Assembly (NCBI GenBank): GCA_036677145.1
Contig: JAKFFF010000011.1
Coordinates: forward strand, 1 to 64,000
Length of the DNA: 64,000 nucleotides
Direction: 5' to 3'
Source: CADEED01 sp036677145
GTDB lineage: Bacteria; Pseudomonadota; Gammaproteobacteria; Steroidobacterales; Steroidobacteraceae
Made by a program: the position numbers and the translations under genes. Positions 16,377 to 25,018 of this stretch are shown piece after piece. The notes beneath the pieces were generated by a model. It saw only the letters and a list, made by a program, of their open reading frames with translations. It did not search any database and was not told the origin of the DNA. The number at the start of each line of letters is the position of its first letter. The stretch's first letter is position 1.

Positions 16377-17710
16377 GCCGTGCATCGCGCGTGGCGAACC
16401 CCACGCTCGAAACCGGCGTCGTCGCGGATCTCACGCACGAAGCCGAAGGCGTCGTGCGAGCGTCGGAAACGCAGGGCAAGACCGCGTTCGTCGCCGGTGC
16501 GCTGCCGGGCGAGCGCGTGACCTTCCGCCGCCGCAGTTTCCACAAGAGTCACGACGAGGCCGAACTCGTCGAAGTGCTGGAGGCCTCGCCCGATCGTGTC
16601 ACGCCGCGCTGCGCTCACTTCGGCGTGTGCGGCGGGTGCGCGCTCCAGCATCTCGATCCCGCGGCGCAGATCGCCGCCAAGCAAAAAGATCTCGCCAACA
16701 ATCTCGAGCGCATCGGCAACGTGACGCCGGAAACCTGGCTGCCACCTTTGTTAGGTCCGCACTGGGGTTACCGCCGCCGCGCGCGCTTGTCATCGCGTTA
16801 CGTCACCAAGAAAGGCCGCAGCCTGGTCGGCTTCCGCGAGAAGCAGGGCAAGTACGTCGCCGACGTGCAGCGTTGCGAAGTGCTGGCCGAGCCGGTGGGC
16901 GCGCTGGTCGGCGCGCTCGGGGAGCTGCTCACCGGCATGATCCGGCGCGAGAGCATTCCGCAGATCGAGGTGTCGTTGTCCGACGGCGAGAAGGTTCTCG
17001 TCCTGCGAGTCCTCGATCCGCTGCCGGAGCAGGACCTTGCGCGGCTGGCCGAATTCGAGCGCGCCCAGGGACTGCGCGTGATGCTGCAGCCCGGGGGGCT
17101 CGCGACGATCGCGCCGCTGACGCCGGGTCCGGTCGATCTGCACTACCGGCTCGATGAGTTCGACCTGAAGCTCGAGTTCGGGCCGTCGGACTTCGTGCAG
17201 GTGAACGCGGCCATCAATCACGGCATGGTCGCCCGCGCGATCGAACTACTCGAAATCCGGCCAACCGACCGGGTGCTGGACCTGTATTGCGGCCTCGGCA
17301 ATTTCACGCTGCCGCTGGCGCGGCACTCGGGGTCGGTAGTTGGGGTGGAAGGTGATCCAGGTCTCATCGAGCGGGCGCGTTCCAATGCCCGCCGCAACGG
17401 GGTCGCCAACGCCGAATTCCATGTCGCTGACCTGTCGGTGACTCCTGACAGGACCATCCCCTGGCTGCGTGGCGGGTACGATGCGGTGCTGTTAGACCCG
17501 CCGCGCGTGGGCGCGCGTGAGGTTTTGAGCGCCGTGGCACATATCGCGCCGCGGAGACTGGTGTATATCTCCTGTCATACCGGCTCTTTGGCCCGGGACC
17601 TGGGTGTCCTGGTCGGGGAGCATGGCTTCCGCTTACGGGCCGCCGGTGTACTTGATATGTTCCCCCACACCACTCACGTGGAATCGATAGCCGTCCTGGA
17701 CAGGATCTGA
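16373..17710 (+). CDS. rlmD: 23S rRNA (uracil-1939-C5)-methyltransferase
   Basis: This 445-residue SAM-dependent RNA methyltransferase of the TrmA/RlmD group has an N-terminal TRAM domain. Next comes a [4Fe-4S] cysteine set (RCAHFGVCGGCALQ and a later QRCEVL). The catalytic domain has LDLYCGLGNFTLPLA for SAM binding, LLDPPRVGAREVL and VYISCHTGSLARDL; the SC cysteine is the nucleophile. The start is GTG. The RlmD label over the paralogues RlmC and TrmA rests on the TRAM domain and the Fe-S motif. Confidence 0.93.
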   Translation: MSRASRVANPTLETGVVADLTHEAEGVVRASETQGKTAFVAGALPGERVTFRRRSFHKSHDEAELVEVLEASPDRVTPRCAHFGVCGGCALQHLDPAAQIAAKQKDLANNLERIGNVTPETWLPPLLGPHWGYRRRARLSSRYVTKKGRSLVGFREKQGKYVADVQRCEVLAEPVGALVGALGELLTGMIRRESIPQIEVSLSDGEKVLVLRVLDPLPEQDLARLAEFERAQGLRVMLQPGGLATIAPLTPGPVDLHYRLDEFDLKLEFGPSDFVQVNAAINHGMVARAIELLEIRPTDRVLDLYCGLGNFTLPLARHSGSVVGVEGDPGLIERARSNARRNGVANAEFHVADLSVTPDRTIPWLRGGYDAVLLDPPRVGAREVLSAVAHIAPRRLVYISCHTGSLARDLGVLVGEHGFRLRAAGVLDMFPHTTHVESIAVLDRI

Positions 17711-17714
17711 AGTT

Positions 17715-18767
17715 GTGACCTTGGGCCCTTTGATGGTCGACGTGGCAGGTCTCGAGCTCACGCCCGAGGACCGCGATGTGCTGCGCCATCCGCTCGTGGG
17801 CAGCGTGATCCTGTTCACACGCAACTATTCCACCGCCGAACAGCTCACCCGGCTGGTCGCCGATATCCACGCCGTGCGCTCGCCGGCGCTGATCGTTGCC
17901 GTCGACCAGGAAGGCGGCCGCGTGCAGCGCTTCCGTCCGGAGTTCTCGCGTCTGCCGCCGCCGCGGCGCATCGGCCACGAATTCGATCTCGATCCCAGGA
18001 ATGGCCTCGCTCTGGCGCGTTCAATGGGCTGGCTCATGGCTGCCGAGTTGCGCGCGCACGGCGTAGATCTGTCGTTCGCGCCCTGCGTCGATCTCGACTA
18101 CGGCGTGAGCGAAGTGATCGGCGATCGCGCATTCCACGCGAAACCCGAAGCCGTCGCGCAACTCGCGCTCGCGTACATGCAGGGCATGAAAGACGCCGGC
18201 ATGTCCGCCACCGCCAAACATTTCCCCGGTCACGGCGCCGTGGTCGCGGATTCGCACCAGTCCCTGCCCGTCGACCGGCGCGGCTGGGAGGAACTCGACA
18301 ACGACGTGTTGCCGTATCGACGTCTCATCGCGAACGGGTTGCACGGCGTGATGGTCGCGCACGTGTTGTTTCCGGCGGTGGCGCCCGAGCCCGCGAGCCT
18401 GTCGCGCCGCTGGGTACAGAACGCGTTGCGCGAAGAACTGCGTTTCACCGGCGCCGTGTTCACCGACGATCTGTCCATGGGTGGCGCCGCTGAATACGGC
18501 GACATCGTCGTGCGCGCGCAGGCCGCGCTCTCGGCGGGTTGCGACGTGCTCCCGGTGTGCAACGATCGCCCGGCCGTCGCGAAGTTGCTCGCGGAACTCG
18601 ATCACGAGATCGATCCCAGTGCCCAGCTGCGGCTGGTGAGGATGCGCGGCCGCGCCGCTCCCGAACGCGAAGAATTGCTGGCCGGTTCCGCCTGGCGCGC
18701 AAGCCAGGATCTGCTCGCGCGCTCCGCCGAGGCGCCGCAGCTCAATTTGACGGCAGGCAACGCATGA
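17715..18767 (+). CDS. nagZ: beta-N-acetylhexosaminidase NagZ
   Basis: This 350-residue cytoplasmic glycoside hydrolase of family 3 removes N-acetylglucosamine from anhydromuropeptides during peptidoglycan recycling. SATAKHFPGHG (around residue 165) has the Lys-His pair and flexible-loop histidine of the NagZ active site. FTDDLSMGG contains the catalytic aspartate. Translation starts at GTG 17715. The next gene overlaps it by ATGA. Confidence 0.95.
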   Translation: MTLGPLMVDVAGLELTPEDRDVLRHPLVGSVILFTRNYSTAEQLTRLVADIHAVRSPALIVAVDQEGGRVQRFRPEFSRLPPPRRIGHEFDLDPRNGLALARSMGWLMAAELRAHGVDLSFAPCVDLDYGVSEVIGDRAFHAKPEAVAQLALAYMQGMKDAGMSATAKHFPGHGAVVADSHQSLPVDRRGWEELDNDVLPYRRLIANGLHGVMVAHVLFPAVAPEPASLSRRWVQNALREELRFTGAVFTDDLSMGGAAEYGDIVVRAQAALSAGCDVLPVCNDRPAVAKLLAELDHEIDPSAQLRLVRMRGRAAPEREELLAGSAWRASQDLLARSAEAPQLNLTAGNA

Positions 18768-19690
18768 ACGGCTTCAAGAACGATTTCCTGCGCGGCGCGC
18801 TCGATGTTTCACCCGAAGGCGTCGTCATTTGCGAAGCCGGCGGCGACCGCGTCGTGGTGTACGCGAACCCGGCGTTTTGCCGGCTGACCGGGTACGACGT
18901 CGCGGAGCTCATCGGCAAGAATCTGCGCCTGCTGCAGGGCGAGGATCGCGACCAGCAGGAACTCGATGGGTTGCGCGAGGCGCTCGGCCACGCGGAATCC
19001 GTGCGCGCGCTGCTGCGGAATCAGCGCAAGGACGGCACGGTGTTCGTCAATGACATGCACATCCATCCGTTGCGCAACGGCGAGGGCAAGGTCACCCACT
19101 TCATTGGTTATCACCGGGAAGGCGGCACGCGTACCCGCACGGGCGACACCGGCATTCGCGGCCTGCCCACCTGGGTGCGCGAGGACCGGCTCACCGGACT
19201 CGCTTCGCGTTACTACTTCGAAGACGTGTTGAAGCGCGACTTCGCGCTCGCCCAGCGCGACAAGTCCGACATCGCTCTGCTGTTGTTCGACATCGATCAG
19301 CTCGGTCCTTACAACGAGATCTTCGACCGGGCGGGCGGTGATGCGGTGATCAAGCGCGTCGCACGCGCCATTGCCGGCTCCTTCCGGCGCGGCACCGACA
19401 TTGTCGGCCGCTGGGAAGGCGCGAGTGTCATCGTCCTGATGCACGGCACGGCCTCGGATCACGTGATCCAGCACGCGACGACGGTGGCGCATCGTGTGCG
19501 CGAACAGCAGATCCATCACCCGCGCTCGACGCAGCGTTACGTGACGGTGAGCGGCGGGGTGGCCATACACACCGCGCGACCTGAAGACAGTCCGACGGGT
19601 TATCTGAAGGCCGTTGAAGCGGCCGTGGCGCGCGCGAAAGAGCAGGGCCGCAACCGCATCATCGTCGCGGAAGAGTCGGATTTCGCCTGA
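18764..19690 (+). CDS. PAS domain protein with degenerate GGDEF domain
   Basis: This 308-residue cytoplasmic protein has a PAS domain (about 10-125) closest to the LOV type: NPAFCRLTGYDVAELIGKN then LRLLQGEDRD. The flavin-binding cysteine of LOV (GRNCRFLQ) is replaced by Leu. A GGDEF domain (about 150-305) keeps the DRLTGLASRYYFED entry and the LFDIDQLG metal site. The signature loop around residue 214 reads GRWEGASVIVLM instead of GG(D/E)EF. Diguanylate cyclase activity is therefore doubtful; a c-di-GMP or partner-sensing role is possible. The start overlaps nagZ. Confidence 0.88.
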   Translation: MNGFKNDFLRGALDVSPEGVVICEAGGDRVVVYANPAFCRLTGYDVAELIGKNLRLLQGEDRDQQELDGLREALGHAESVRALLRNQRKDGTVFVNDMHIHPLRNGEGKVTHFIGYHREGGTRTRTGDTGIRGLPTWVREDRLTGLASRYYFEDVLKRDFALAQRDKSDIALLLFDIDQLGPYNEIFDRAGGDAVIKRVARAIAGSFRRGTDIVGRWEGASVIVLMHGTASDHVIQHATTVAHRVREQQIHHPRSTQRYVTVSGGVAIHTARPEDSPTGYLKAVEAAVARAKEQGRNRIIVAEESDFA

Positions 19691-20251
19691 TCAGTTCGCG
19701 GGCGCGGCCGGCGCCTTGACGACTTCCGCGGGGTCTTCCTCGAACATCGCGACCAGCTCGAGCAGTTCCGGATACATCTCCGCGGTCGGCGGTATGTCGA
19801 ACCGGCCGTCGGCGACCGACTGGGCGTAAGTCGTGCAAGCCTGCTTCTGCTGATCCTCGGTCTCGCCGAGATACGAGATGACCAGGCGCTCCGCATCTGC
19901 GCTGATGATGTCGACGATCTGGCGCGCGACCTCCTGACCGGCCGCATCGCCCCGCGCCTTTGCGACGCTCGTGGCCAGCAGGCTGGACCACATTTCCGCC
20001 GCCTCGGAGAAGCGGCCGTTGCGCTCGAGCCAACTGTCGACGACCCCGCGCATCCAGGCTTCGTCTTTGCCGAGCAGGGTACGGCAGCGGCGCGCGGCGC
20101 GGCCGATCGCGAACTTCAAAGTGCCGGCAAATCCCGCGGCGGCATTGCGGCTCTCGAGCATCTGCGCGGTGAATTCCTGTGCGTGCAGCGTCGCGCCGCA
20201 TGACAGGAACGCGCCCGCGAGCACCAGGGCCGCGGTGCGCGCGGGGCGCAT
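19691..20251 (-). CDS. secreted protein of unknown function
   Basis: This 186-residue protein has a clear signal peptide (ALVLAGAFLSCGATLHAQ), then a mostly helical domain with two cysteines (in RRCRTLLG and QKQACTTYAQ) that could pair in the periplasm. I recognise no family. Its start codon directly abuts the stop of csiV with no spacer, so it is translated as the last gene of an mfd-csiV transcript. It converges on the GGDEF-like gene with no room for a terminator. Confidence 0.72.
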   Translation of the reverse strand: MRPARTAALVLAGAFLSCGATLHAQEFTAQMLESRNAAAGFAGTLKFAIGRAARRCRTLLGKDEAWMRGVVDSWLERNGRFSEAAEMWSSLLATSVAKARGDAAGQEVARQIVDIISADAERLVISYLGETEDQQKQACTTYAQSVADGRFDIPPTAEMYPELLELVAMFEEDPAEVVKAPAAPAN

Positions 20252-20887
20252 TCAGCGGCCGCCCGTGGGGCGATTCGCGGGAGTGACGAGGGCGATGACG
20301 CCGAAGGCCGGGTGGTCGTAGTAGTTGCGCTCGTAGCGCTTCACGCGGCGTGACTCGGCCAGCGTGAACACCGTGCCCGGTGAAGCCGCGAGCCCGGCGG
20401 GCGGGTTGGGCGACTGGTAGCTGAGCGTCATGCCGAGGTGCAGGTAGGTGCCGGCCTCGAGAAAAAAGATCCCGGAAAGGCCCGGCACGTTGCCCGCGAG
20501 TTTGTTCACGGTGAACCCGGCGCGCGATCCCCATGAGCTCGCGGTCTGCTGCCACGCGAAGTGCGCGACCAGTGGATAGTTAGTCGACGAGCGCAATTTC
20601 GCGGCGACGTCGTTGAGCTGGTATTGCGCCGCGGGCACCGCGGCGACGAAACGCCCCGTGACCGGAGAGTCGGGCTGATCGGGCCCGCGCGGCACGGCCT
20701 TCGCGCTCCAGTCCTCGGGTCCCCCCGCACCCGTCATGTTGCGGAACACGATGATTTCCACCGTGTAGACGGTGGCCGAGGGCGCGGTTTGCGCCAGCGC
20801 CACCGGCAGGGAGGCGCTGCCGCCGATGACGGTGAGGGTGAAGGCGGCGAGGAGCGAGCGCAGACGCGAGCGGCCGGTTTGAGTCAT
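20252..20887 (-). CDS. csiV: CsiV-like exported protein
   Basis: This 211-residue protein has a signal peptide (LLAAFTLTVIGGSASLPVALA) and the typical first strand VYTVEIIVFRNM followed by an AAQYQLNDV segment. These are features of the CsiV/PF10972 family, whose Shewanella member binds peptidoglycan and supports alternative respiration. ATG 20887 is preferred because it places the signal peptide correctly; the frame stays open upstream into mfd. It lies 22 bp downstream of mfd, the usual position of the family in Gammaproteobacteria. Confidence 0.8.
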   Translation of the reverse strand: MTQTGRSRLRSLLAAFTLTVIGGSASLPVALAQTAPSATVYTVEIIVFRNMTGAGGPEDWSAKAVPRGPDQPDSPVTGRFVAAVPAAQYQLNDVAAKLRSSTNYPLVAHFAWQQTASSWGSRAGFTVNKLAGNVPGLSGIFFLEAGTYLHLGMTLSYQSPNPPAGLAASPGTVFTLAESRRVKRYERNYYDHPAFGVIALVTPANRPTGGR

Positions 20888-20909
20888 GGGCGAAAGTATA
20901 GCGGGTCGA

Positions 20910-23900
20910 TCAATGGCGTTTCCGGCTGGCGGCCGCGCCGGATTTGTCGGCTGCCGGCGACCTGGCGGCGCCAGCTTTCTCGCTGCCTTTCTCACCGCCC
21001 GGCGTTCCGCGCAGCCCCTGCAGGAACTTTTCGGCGAAGTCGAACCGTTCGGCATCGTCTTCGGTCTCCACCGAAATGCGCAGCTTCAGGGAACCGTCGA
21101 GCCGATAGTCCTTGTCCGGATGCTGCACCAGCCGAATGATCGCGCGGGGATCGACCTGGTTCTGCTCCTCGAACAGCGCATAACCGCCTTCGCGTCCGAG
21201 ATCGAGGCGCCGGATGCCGAGTGACCGGGCAATGAGCTTCAGGCGCGCGACGCGCAGCAGATTGGTGGCGGGCGGCGGCAGCGGACCGAAGCGGTCCACG
21301 ATCTCTTCGGTCAGTTCGTCGATGGCAGCATTGTCGGGCGCGGCAGCCAGCCGCTTGTACATCGCGAGCCGGGCGGGAACGTCCGCCACGTAGCTCTCGG
21401 GCAGCAGCGCGCGCAGGCGCAATTCCACCTCCGCGGTCGCGGCCAGCGGCCGGTCGAGTTCCGGCTCGCGCCCTTCCTTCATCGCCTTCACGGCCTGTTC
21501 GAGCAGGTCGAGGTACATCGTGAGTCCGACCTCGACGAGTTCGCCGCTCTGCGATTCGCCTAACAACTCTCCGGCCCCGCGGATCTCGAGGTCGTGGGTC
21601 GCGAGCACGAATCCCGCGCCGAGTTCTTCGAGCGACTCGATGGCCTCGAGGCGCTTCACGGCATCCTGCGACAGCGCCTTGCGATTGGGCGTGAGCAGAT
21701 AGGCGTAGGCGCGGTGATGCGAGCGGCCGACGCGGCCGCGCAGCTGGTGCAACTGGGCGAGGCCCAGGCGGTCCGCGCGATCGATCATGATGGTGTTGGC
21801 GGTAGGCACGTCGATGCCGCTTTCGATGATGGTCGTACACACCAGGAAATTGAAACGGCGGTGGTAGAAGTCGACCATCAGCTGCTCGAGGTCGCGCTCG
21901 CGCATTTGTCCGTGGCCCACGCGCACATCGGCCTCGGGAATCAGCTTCGCGATTTCCTGCGCGGTCTTTTCGATGGTCTCGACCACGTTGTGCACGAAGT
22001 AGACCTGTCCGCCGCGGCGGAACTCGCGCAGCGCGGCTTCGCGCAACGTGGCCGCGTGCCACTCGGTCACGAAGGTCTTGATCGCGAGCCGCTCGGCGGG
22101 CGGCGTCGTGATCAGCGACAGGTCGCGCAGGCCGCCGAGCGCCATGTTCAACGTGCGCGGGATCGGGGTGGCCGTGAGCGTGAGCACGTGCACCTCGGCG
22201 CGCAGCGTCTTCAATTTCTCCTTGTCGCGCACGCCGAAGCGGTGTTCTTCGTCGACGATGATCAGTCCGAGGTCCTTGAAGCGCACGTTGGCGTGCAGCA
22301 GCCGGTGCGTCGCGATGACGATGTCGACGGTGCCTTTCTCGATGCCTTCCAGAACTGCGTTCGATTCCTTGCCGGTTCGAAAACGCGACAATGTTTCGAT
22401 ACGTACCGGCCAGTCGGCGAAGCGGTCGCGGAAATTGTTGGTGTGCTGCTCGGCGAGCAGCGTCGTCGGCACGAGCACCGCCACCTGCTTGCCCGCCTGC
22501 GCGGCGACGAACGCCGCGCGCATCGCGACTTCGGTCTTGCCGAAACCGACATCGCCGCAGACCACGCGATCCATCGGCTTCTCGCTGGCGAGATCGACCA
22601 GCACCTGGCGAATGGCCTCGGCCTGGTCCGCCGTCTCCTCGAACGGAAAACTGTTCGCGAATGCCTGGTAGTCGAGATCCTTCGACGTCAGGGAAGCTCC
22701 GCGCTTCGCCTGGCGCTGCGCGTACAGATCGAGCAACTCCGCCGCCACGTCGCGGATTTTCTCGGCGGCGCGTTTGCGCGCCTTCGCCCACTGATCGGTA
22801 CCGAGTTTGTGCAGCGGAGCGCTTTCGGGCGCGGCGCCGGAATACCGCGACACGAGGTGCAACTGCTGCACCGGCACGTAGAGCTTGTCGCCGCCCGCGT
22901 ATTCGAGCACCACGAATTCGCCGTCCTGTCCGGCGACCTGCATGACCTGCAGGCCGACGTAACGGCCGACGCCGTATTCTTCGTGCACGACGGGCGAACC
23001 CGGGCCGAGAGTGGTCAGATCCCGCAGGATGGCCTGCGGATCCGCGGCGGCGCGGCGCCGGCGCCGTTCCTGGCGCGCGCGTTGCCCGAAAAGCTGTCCT
23101 TCGCCGAGCACCGCGATGGGCGGCGACAGCACGTTCAGCCCGGCCATCTCCGGCGCCACGCAGATCGCGAATTTCGCGCTGCCGTCAACGAACTCGCGCC
23201 AGCCCGCCACCGCGGTGGGGGAGAGTGCATGTCCGCGCAGCATTTCGAGCAGTACTTCGCGCCGGCCGGCGGAGTCCGCGGCGAGCAGTACGCGCCCGCT
23301 GTAGGTCGCAAGGAAATTTTCGAGCGGCGCCAGCGGACGCTCGGAGCGCAGGTCCACGCGCCAGTCCTGCGGCGCGGCCGTCGGGAAATTGTGGCCCTGC
23401 GATTCCGCCTTGAAACTTTCGATGTCGATGCGGGTGAATGCGTCGAGCCGCGTCGCGAGTTCCGCGGGCGTCAGGAACAATTCATCCGGCGTCAGGATCG
23501 GGCGTTCGATGTCGTGGCGCCTTTCCTCGTAACGTTCCGCGATCACCCCCGCGGCGCGTTCCACCGCGCCCTCGAGATCCGTGCCGGCGCAGACCACCGT
23601 CGCGCTGGGTAGATAGTCGAGCAGCGTATCGGTCGTATCGAAGAACAGCGGCAGGTAGAACTCGATTCCCGGCGGCGCAATGCCGTCGCTGACGCCGCGG
23701 TAGATCACGCTGCGCGTCGGGTCTCCTTCGAAACGCTTGCGATACCGCAGCCGGAATGCCTTGACCGAATCGGCATCGAGCGGCAGCTCGCGGCCGGGCA
23801 GCAGCCGGATCCGTTTGAGCAAGGCTCCGGAGCGCTGGGTATCCGGATCGAACTCGCGGATCGCTTCGATCTCGTCGTCGAAAAGATCGACACGCAGCGG

Positions 23901-24437
23901 AGAGGCCGCGCCCATCGGGAAGACATCGAACAGCGAGCCGCGCAACGCGAACTCACCCGGCGCGGACACCTGCGACACCGACGCGTAACCGCTCTCGACC
24001 AGCCGCGCACGCAGGGGATCGAGTTCGAGGCGTTCCCCGACGGACAGGTCGAACGTCCGCCCATCAACGTAGCCGCGGGGCGGGAGCTTCTGGCCGAGCG
24101 TGTCGGCGGAGGCGAGCAACACGGCCGACTTCATCCGCGGCAGTTCGGCGAGCGCCGCGAGCCGCTCGGAGATGATGTCCGGATGCGGCGAGAAGACGTC
24201 GTACGGCAGCACTTCCCAGTCGGGCAGTGCATGGATCGCGCGCGCGCCACCGAGGTAGAAATCGAGCTCGGCGCGCAGCTGGTCGAGTTCGCGCGCGTCG
24301 CGGGCGATGACGAGATAAGGGCGCGAGTCCGCCGCGATGGCCTCCGCGAGCGCGAGGCTGCGGGCGGAGCCATAGAGTTGATGCCAGCGCTGCCGGGATT
24401 TCGGCGCCGGCAGGGGCGGTTGCAACAGGACGGTCAT
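20910..24437 (-). CDS. mfd: transcription-repair coupling factor Mfd
   Basis: This 1175-residue translocase removes stalled RNA polymerase and recruits UvrA for nucleotide excision repair. The N-terminal UvrB-like domain, an RNA-polymerase-interacting domain (around LTTLGPGSPVVHEEYGVGRY) and the superfamily 2 helicase core are visible. The core has VCGDVGFGKTEVAMRAA (Walker A), VDEEHRFGV (motif II) and QLRGRVGRS (motif VI). The C-terminal domain ends in a Lys/Ala-rich tail. Length matches the family. Confidence 0.98.
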   Translation of the reverse strand: MTVLLQPPLPAPKSRQRWHQLYGSARSLALAEAIAADSRPYLVIARDARELDQLRAELDFYLGGARAIHALPDWEVLPYDVFSPHPDIISERLAALAELPRMKSAVLLASADTLGQKLPPRGYVDGRTFDLSVGERLELDPLRARLVESGYASVSQVSAPGEFALRGSLFDVFPMGAASPLRVDLFDDEIEAIREFDPDTQRSGALLKRIRLLPGRELPLDADSVKAFRLRYRKRFEGDPTRSVIYRGVSDGIAPPGIEFYLPLFFDTTDTLLDYLPSATVVCAGTDLEGAVERAAGVIAERYEERRHDIERPILTPDELFLTPAELATRLDAFTRIDIESFKAESQGHNFPTAAPQDWRVDLRSERPLAPLENFLATYSGRVLLAADSAGRREVLLEMLRGHALSPTAVAGWREFVDGSAKFAICVAPEMAGLNVLSPPIAVLGEGQLFGQRARQERRRRRAAADPQAILRDLTTLGPGSPVVHEEYGVGRYVGLQVMQVAGQDGEFVVLEYAGGDKLYVPVQQLHLVSRYSGAAPESAPLHKLGTDQWAKARKRAAEKIRDVAAELLDLYAQRQAKRGASLTSKDLDYQAFANSFPFEETADQAEAIRQVLVDLASEKPMDRVVCGDVGFGKTEVAMRAAFVAAQAGKQVAVLVPTTLLAEQHTNNFRDRFADWPVRIETLSRFRTGKESNAVLEGIEKGTVDIVIATHRLLHANVRFKDLGLIIVDEEHRFGVRDKEKLKTLRAEVHVLTLTATPIPRTLNMALGGLRDLSLITTPPAERLAIKTFVTEWHAATLREAALREFRRGGQVYFVHNVVETIEKTAQEIAKLIPEADVRVGHGQMRERDLEQLMVDFYHRRFNFLVCTTIIESGIDVPTANTIMIDRADRLGLAQLHQLRGRVGRSHHRAYAYLLTPNRKALSQDAVKRLEAIESLEELGAGFVLATHDLEIRGAGELLGESQSGELVEVGLTMYLDLLEQAVKAMKEGREPELDRPLAATAEVELRLRALLPESYVADVPARLAMYKRLAAAPDNAAIDELTEEIVDRFGPLPPPATNLLRVARLKLIARSLGIRRLDLGREGGYALFEEQNQVDPRAIIRLVQHPDKDYRLDGSLKLRISVETEDDAERFDFAEKFLQGLRGTPGGEKGSEKAGAARSPAADKSGAAASRKRH

Positions 24438-24542
24438 CGGGTCTGCTGGGGCACGGAAAAGCGCGGCAGCTTACCCGCCGGCAGTCGCGCTGCCTATGCG
24501 GCTACCGGGAAATATCCGCCGGACGCCGCTGACGCTAACTAA

Positions 24543-24566
24543 ACCCGCGTGGGCCGGACGCGGCCC
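24543..24566 (-). terminator. weak possible terminator after the 24587-24874 gene
   Basis: On the minus strand a 6-bp GC stem (GGGCCG / CGGCCC, 24551-24566, loop of four) is followed by ACGCGGGTTTAG, which has only a short T run. The 149 bp between mfd and the next gene hold nothing else I can name. Confidence 0.3.
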
Positions 24567-24586
24567 CGGGGGATATCAACGGGAGA

Positions 24587-24874
24587 TCAGCCCGCGACGA
24601 CCACGGCGTGCAGGACTTTGTCGTGCTCGAACACCACCACGAAGTTGGGGTAGAACCACTTGGTGATAGGCGGGTTGCCTACCGCGGAGCTTTTATTGGC
24701 CGGCGCACCGAAGCGGGTTTCCACCGCGCTCATGGTCGATCCGCGTTGCGGCGTTTCGATTCCCGCGGGCTTGACCACCACCTGGCCATCGATGGACAGC
24801 GTTTCACTGAAGGACGGCGCCGCGATCACGAGGCCCGCGGCCAACAGAGTCAATTTCATCGTGCGAGCAAGCAT
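24587..24874 (-). CDS. small exported protein of unknown function
   Basis: This 95-residue protein has a signal peptide (MKLTLLAAGLVIAAPSFS). A GGGAGGG ribosome-binding site 8 bp upstream of ATG 24874 fixes the start; the frame remains open further upstream. The mature part contains MSAVETRFGAPANK and ITKWFYPNFVVVFEH. That pattern resembles small periplasmic beta-rich proteins of the SmpA/OmlA-like type, but the match is too weak to name. It is separate from mfd, with its own upstream region facing lolC. Confidence 0.72.
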   Translation of the reverse strand: MLARTMKLTLLAAGLVIAAPSFSETLSIDGQVVVKPAGIETPQRGSTMSAVETRFGAPANKSSAVGNPPITKWFYPNFVVVFEHDKVLHAVVVAG

Positions 24875-25018
24875 GGCTAATCCCTCCCGGCCGGCGACTC
24901 GGCCGTGGCGGCAATATACGCCGCCATATGGCAAAGTCAGCCGCTGTCGCCGGCTGACGACTGCATCTAACAGTGCTTTTGTGATCCCCGTCCGGTTTTT
25001 CGGCCAGAATGACTTGCA

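Noticed and set aside
21594..23612. Plus-strand open frame of 672 codons opposite mfd
   Set aside because: Antisense shadow of mfd, no recognisable domain, Arg/His-rich composition.
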